Assembly (NCBI RefSeq): GCF_017303295.1
Contig: NZ_JAFKOK010000005.1
Coordinates: 124,001-188,000 of the forward strand
Reading direction: 5' to 3'
Source of the DNA: Rhodobacter sp. NTK016B
GTDB taxonomy: Bacteria > Pseudomonadota > Alphaproteobacteria > Rhodobacterales > Rhodobacteraceae
Length of the DNA stretch: 64,000 nt
Position 1 is the first letter of the stretch. Each line of letters begins with the position of its first letter. The notes below the pieces were generated by a model. The model had not been told where the DNA came from. It saw nothing but the letters and a program-made list of their open reading frames with translations, and ran no database searches. Below are positions 60,676 to 64,000 of this stretch, piece after piece. The position numbers were made by a program, and so were the translations under genes.

Positions 60676-61206
60676 ATGACGTTTCTTCGCATCTCCGCCG
60701 TCGCGGCCCTTGCCCTCGCTTCGCTGAGCGCCTGTTCCAATGACGGCGAGGTTCCGCGCCTGATGAACCTGCAGTCGCATCAGGATTCGCCCGACGAATT
60801 CTCGATCGTGCCGACGCAGCCGTTGCAGGCGCCGCCCGATTATCAGGCGCTGCCCACGCCCACGCCGGGCGGCGGGAATCTGGTCGATCCCGATCCCCGC
60901 GCCGCGGCGGTCGAGGCCTTGGGCGGTCGGGTATCGGCCGAGCGGACCTCGGGCGTGCCGGCTGCCGATGCGGGGCTGGTGCAATATGCCGGGCGCAACG
61001 GCCTGTCGGCCGATATTCGCGCCACGCTTGCCGCCGAGGACGAGCAGGTGCGCCGTGGCGGACGGGGCCGGATCCTTGAGCGGGTGTTCAACTCGAACAT
61101 GTACCGCGCCGCGTACGAGGATCAGATCCTCGATCCGCAGGCCGAATTGCTGCGCTGGCGCGAAGCGGGCGTGCGTACCCCGGCCGCGCCGCCGCCGCCC
61201 GAGTGA
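60676..61206 (+). CDS. DUF3035/BamF-like outer membrane lipoprotein
   Basis: 176 residues. Lipobox ALASLSAC at the N-terminus. Conserved DUF3035 pieces: EVPRLMNLQSHQDSPDEFSI, PLQAPPDYQALPTPTPGGGN, DPDPRAAAVEALGG and an Arg-rich helix with FNSNMYRAAYEDQILDPQAE. The family corresponds to BamF, an alphaproteobacterial accessory lipoprotein of the beta-barrel assembly machine (described in Caulobacter). Two M16 peptidase genes follow. Confidence 0.85.
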   Translation: MTFLRISAVAALALASLSACSNDGEVPRLMNLQSHQDSPDEFSIVPTQPLQAPPDYQALPTPTPGGGNLVDPDPRAAAVEALGGRVSAERTSGVPAADAGLVQYAGRNGLSADIRATLAAEDEQVRRGGRGRILERVFNSNMYRAAYEDQILDPQAELLRWREAGVRTPAAPPPPE

Positions 61207-61335
61207 GATAAGGGTGGCGCGGGGCACTTCGCCTGCGTCACCGTCCGCTCCGACAGCTTCACAAACGCGTACACCCCGTTGCTTAGTCCGGGCCGCCCCG
61301 TCATTCTGCGCGGCAACTGAGACGGAGCGTGTTTT

Positions 61336-62667
61336 ATGGTCGTTGCCAAGCGTCTGATCCTTGCCGCGTTGGCCTGGGCGGTGACCGCCCTTGCCGCTGC
61401 AGCAGAAGACCCGCAGCTTTTCACATTGGATAACGGCATGCAGGTCGTGGTGATCGAAGATCACCGCGCGCCGGTGGTCGTGCATATGGTCTGGTATCGC
61501 GTCGGCGGGGCCGACGATCCGGCCGGTCAGTCGGGCATCGCGCATTACCTCGAACACCTGATGTTCAAGGCGACCGACAATCTGGAAGAAGGCGAATTCG
61601 ACCGGGTGGTGCAGGCCAATGGCGGCACCCACAACGCCTTCACCAGCTGGGATTACACCGCCTATCACCAGCGCGTCGCTGCCGACCGGCTGGCGCTGAT
61701 GATGGAGATGGAGGCCGACCGCATGGTGAACCTGCGGCTGGACCGCTCCGACTGGCTGCCCGAGCGTGACGTGATCCTGCGCGAACGCGGCCAGACGCTG
61801 GAATCCAGCCCCGACCGCCAGTTCGGCGAGCAGCTGCGCGCGGCGCTGTACCAGAACCATCCCTATGGCCGTCCGATCATCGGCTGGCGCCACGAGATGG
61901 AGCAGCTTACCGGCGAGATCGCCACCGATTTCTACCGCGTGCATTACTCGCCCAACAACGCGATCCTCGTCGTTGCCGGCGATGTCGAGGCCGAGGACGT
62001 TCTGGAACTGGCGCGCGAATATTACGGGCCCATCCCCGCGGTCGAGGATCTGCCCGAGCGGCACCGCCCGCAGGAACCGCCGCAACTGGCCGAACGCCGG
62101 GTCATCATGGAGGACGCCCGCGTCGCACAGCCCTATGTGCACCGGCTCTACCTGACTCCGACGCGCACGCCCGACGATCAGCGACAGGCGGCGGCGTATC
62201 AGGTGCTTGCGGCCCTGCTGGGCGGCAGTGCGCAGACCTCGATCCTTGAGCGGCGGCTGACCTATGACGAGGGCATCGCGATCAGCGCCTGGGCCGGGTA
62301 TTCGGGCTCGGGGCTCGATAGCGGGACCTTCACGCTGGGCATCATGCCCGTGGATGGCGTCTCGCTCGACGATGCCGAGGCCGCGCTGGACCGTGTGCTG
62401 GCGAACTTCCTTGAGGAAGGCGTCGATATGGAGCAGCTCGAACGCGTGCGGATGCAGATCCGGGCCGAGGCGATCTATCAGCTCGACGACACGCAGGCGC
62501 GCGCGCAAAGCCTTGGCGCCGATCTGGCGCTGGGTTTCACCGTCGAACAAAGCGAGGAATGGCTCGACCTGCTCGAACAGGTCACGCCCGAGGAAATCAT
62601 GGCCGCCGCGCGGCGGCTCGACCGGCATGCGTCGGTCACCGGCTGGCTGAGGGGAGTCGAAGAGTGA
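61336..62667 (+). CDS. M16-family zinc peptidase, catalytic subunit
   Basis: 443 residues with a signal peptide (about 1-23, LILAALAWAVTALAAAAE). The inverted zinc motif HYLEH lies near residue 75 (GIAHYLEHLMFK), with the downstream Glu in LALMMEMEADRMVNLRL. Second half carries the YTPxR-like RLYLTPTRTP. M16B peptidases of this kind degrade periplasmic or misfolded peptides and pair with an inactive partner. The stop overlaps the partner's GTG start (GTGA), giving strict co-expression. Confidence 0.92.
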   Translation: MVVAKRLILAALAWAVTALAAAAEDPQLFTLDNGMQVVVIEDHRAPVVVHMVWYRVGGADDPAGQSGIAHYLEHLMFKATDNLEEGEFDRVVQANGGTHNAFTSWDYTAYHQRVAADRLALMMEMEADRMVNLRLDRSDWLPERDVILRERGQTLESSPDRQFGEQLRAALYQNHPYGRPIIGWRHEMEQLTGEIATDFYRVHYSPNNAILVVAGDVEAEDVLELAREYYGPIPAVEDLPERHRPQEPPQLAERRVIMEDARVAQPYVHRLYLTPTRTPDDQRQAAAYQVLAALLGGSAQTSILERRLTYDEGIAISAWAGYSGSGLDSGTFTLGIMPVDGVSLDDAEAALDRVLANFLEEGVDMEQLERVRMQIRAEAIYQLDDTQARAQSLGADLALGFTVEQSEEWLDLLEQVTPEEIMAAARRLDRHASVTGWLRGVEE

Positions 62668-63989
62668 TACGTTTTCTGTCCGCCATCGCGCTGACGCTGG
62701 GTCTGGCAATGCCGGCCGGCGCCATCGACCTGCAGGAAGTCACCTCGTCCGAAGGCCATACCGCGTGGCTGGTCGAAGAGCATTCGATCCCCTTCGTTTC
62801 GATCGAGATCATCTTCACCGGCGGCGCGTCGCTGGACCCCGCCGGTCGCGCCGGTGCGGTGTCGCTGATGACCTCGCTGTTGTCCGAGGGCGCGGGCGAT
62901 TACGACGCGCAGGGTTATGCTGCCGCGCTCGAGGCGACCGCCGGGAATGTCAGCTTTGAAGCCGGGCGTGATTCGGTGTCGCTGACGATCAAGGCGCTCA
63001 GCGAGAACCGCGACGACGTGATCGATCTGGCGATGCTGGCGCTGACCGAACCGCAATTCGGGCAGATGAGCCTCGACCGCGTCCGTGCGCAGACCATCGC
63101 CGCGCTTGAACGCGCGGCGCAAAACCCCAACACCATCGCCCAGCAGACCTATGCGCGGCTGGGCTATGCCGGGCATCCCTATGCGACGCCCACGGACGGG
63201 ACGCCCGCGACCGTGGGGTCCTTTACGCTCGACGACATCCTCGACGCCCATCGCGCGGCGTTCACCTCGGACCGGGTCTATGTCGGCGCTGCCGGTGACA
63301 TCACCCCCGCCGAGCTGAGCGCGATTGTCGACCGCGTCCTGAGCGCGCTGCCCGAGGCCGATCGCCCGCTGCCCGAATATCGCGCTTTCGATGCTGGACC
63401 CGGCGTGACCGTGGTGCCGTTCCCCGGCCCGCAATCGGTGATCCAGTTCGGCGTGCCCGGCATTCCCGCCGATGACGACGATTTCATGGAAGCCTATCTG
63501 CTCAACGAGATCTTCGGCGGTGGCGGTTTCACCTCGCGGCTGATGTCCGAGATCCGCGAAGAGCGCGGGCTGACCTATGGCGTTTATACCTCGCTGGCCT
63601 CGAACCAGTTCGGCGACAGTTTCGTCGGGCGTATGTCCACCGGCAACGAAAACGCCGCCGCCGCTATCGATCTGGTACGCGAGCAGTTCCAGTGGCTGGC
63701 CGATGGCGGCATCACGCAGGCCGATCTGGAGCGGATCCAGACCTATCTGACCGGCGCCTATGCCCTGCGCTTCGACGGCAACGAATCGATCGCGCGGATT
63801 CTGGCGTCGATGCAGTTTCAGGGCTTCCCGCTGGATTACATCAACATCCGCAACGACCTTGTCCGCGCAGTGACGCTTGAGGATATCCAGCGCGTGGCAC
63901 AGCGTCTGGCGCATCCCGACCAGCTTCATTTCGTGGTCGTGGGGCAGCCCGTGGGGCTTGAGCAGGACGCCGCCGCACCCGCCGAATAA
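62664..63989 (+). CDS. M16-family peptidase, non-catalytic partner
   Basis: 441 residues from GTG 62664. Signal peptide (MIRFLSAIALTLGLAMPAGA). M16 fold but with no HxxEH motif at the expected place (there GRAGAVSLMTSLLSEGAG), so it probably does not bind zinc. The C-terminal half contains the conserved GGGGFTSRLMSEIREERGLT and YGVYTS, used in substrate clamping. It forms a heterodimer with the upstream HYLEH protein by analogy with other M16B pairs. Ends 11 bases before the window edge. Confidence 0.92.
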   Translation: MIRFLSAIALTLGLAMPAGAIDLQEVTSSEGHTAWLVEEHSIPFVSIEIIFTGGASLDPAGRAGAVSLMTSLLSEGAGDYDAQGYAAALEATAGNVSFEAGRDSVSLTIKALSENRDDVIDLAMLALTEPQFGQMSLDRVRAQTIAALERAAQNPNTIAQQTYARLGYAGHPYATPTDGTPATVGSFTLDDILDAHRAAFTSDRVYVGAAGDITPAELSAIVDRVLSALPEADRPLPEYRAFDAGPGVTVVPFPGPQSVIQFGVPGIPADDDDFMEAYLLNEIFGGGGFTSRLMSEIREERGLTYGVYTSLASNQFGDSFVGRMSTGNENAAAAIDLVREQFQWLADGGITQADLERIQTYLTGAYALRFDGNESIARILASMQFQGFPLDYINIRNDLVRAVTLEDIQRVAQRLAHPDQLHFVVVGQPVGLEQDAAAPAE

Positions 63990-64000
63990 CGCGGAAACGC

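Noticed and set aside
60256-62709. An 817-codon minus-strand open frame across lspA, the BamF-like gene and the first M16 gene
   Set aside because: Shadow of three well-supported plus-strand genes; its composition is antisense-like.

Overview
The window is an ordinary chromosomal stretch of a GC-rich alphaproteobacterium, most likely a member of the Rhodobacteraceae (Rhodobacter/Paracoccus relatives). The evidence is a CcrM-type GANTC methyltransferase next to rnhB, an ECF sigma factor/ChrR zinc anti-sigma pair almost identical in layout to the Rhodobacter sphaeroides singlet-oxygen system, the order rnd-lptC-lptA-lptB-rpoN-hpf-ptsN, the order rsmB-heparinase-purH-lspA-BamF-M16-M16, and strong G/C third-position bias throughout. 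No rRNA, CRISPR array, insertion sequence, prophage or integrase was seen. One tRNA is present (Leu, anticodon CAG). The last CDS ends 11 bases before the window edge; the first is cut at its 5' end.

Layout. 1-6.5 kb: end of an alkyl-DNA repair protein, an OmpA-like lipoprotein, a GntR/FCD regulator, ccrM-rnhB (minus), a Cys-repeat exported protein, then a small exported protein overlapping a two-TM protein with a cytoplasmic winged-helix domain. 6.6-8.9 kb: a minus-strand pair joining a cNMP-binding/transglutaminase-like fusion to a divergent CoaBC-like flavoprotein. It is divergent, across a palindrome-rich 358-bp gap, from 9.3-15.9 kb: a LivHMGF-type ABC importer, an AMP-forming acyl-CoA ligase and the binding protein. 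16-23.1 kb: glutamate synthase, gltD and gltB separated by two unrelated genes. 23.3-26.9 kb: uppP, an NDUFA9-like protein, tRNA-Leu and a PcaF-type thiolase. 27-32 kb: a DUF3775 protein, the divergent FAD-oxidoreductase/DUF1365/DUF3833/SDR operon and rpoE-chrR with a recognisable RpoE-type autopromoter. 32-38.6 kb: aminotransferase/GNAT/sulfurtransferase operon, zapE, an epimerase/LysR divergent pair and small proteins. 38.8-43.1 kb: leuB, a duplicated-motif exported protein, an NTF2-like protein, ExoD and purU. 43.2-48.2 kb: rnd, LPS transport lptCAB, rpoN, hpf and ptsN. 48.3-55.4 kb: pseudouridine synthase, DUF2794, an I78-type lipoprotein, smpB, dapB, rbfA, a phosphodiester glycosidase, SelO and small genes. 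55.5-64 kb: rsmB, heparinase, purH, lspA, bamF-like and two M16 peptidases.

Most of the window is core metabolism and envelope biology. The most unusual items are the cNMP/transglutaminase plus CoaBC-like pair, the membrane-tethered winged-helix protein behind a 66-nt nested palindrome, the cluster of three GANTC sites in front of ccrM itself, and the shortened ChrR/RpoE-linked lipid-modification operon. All functional assignments are from reading motifs and gene order; no database search was run.
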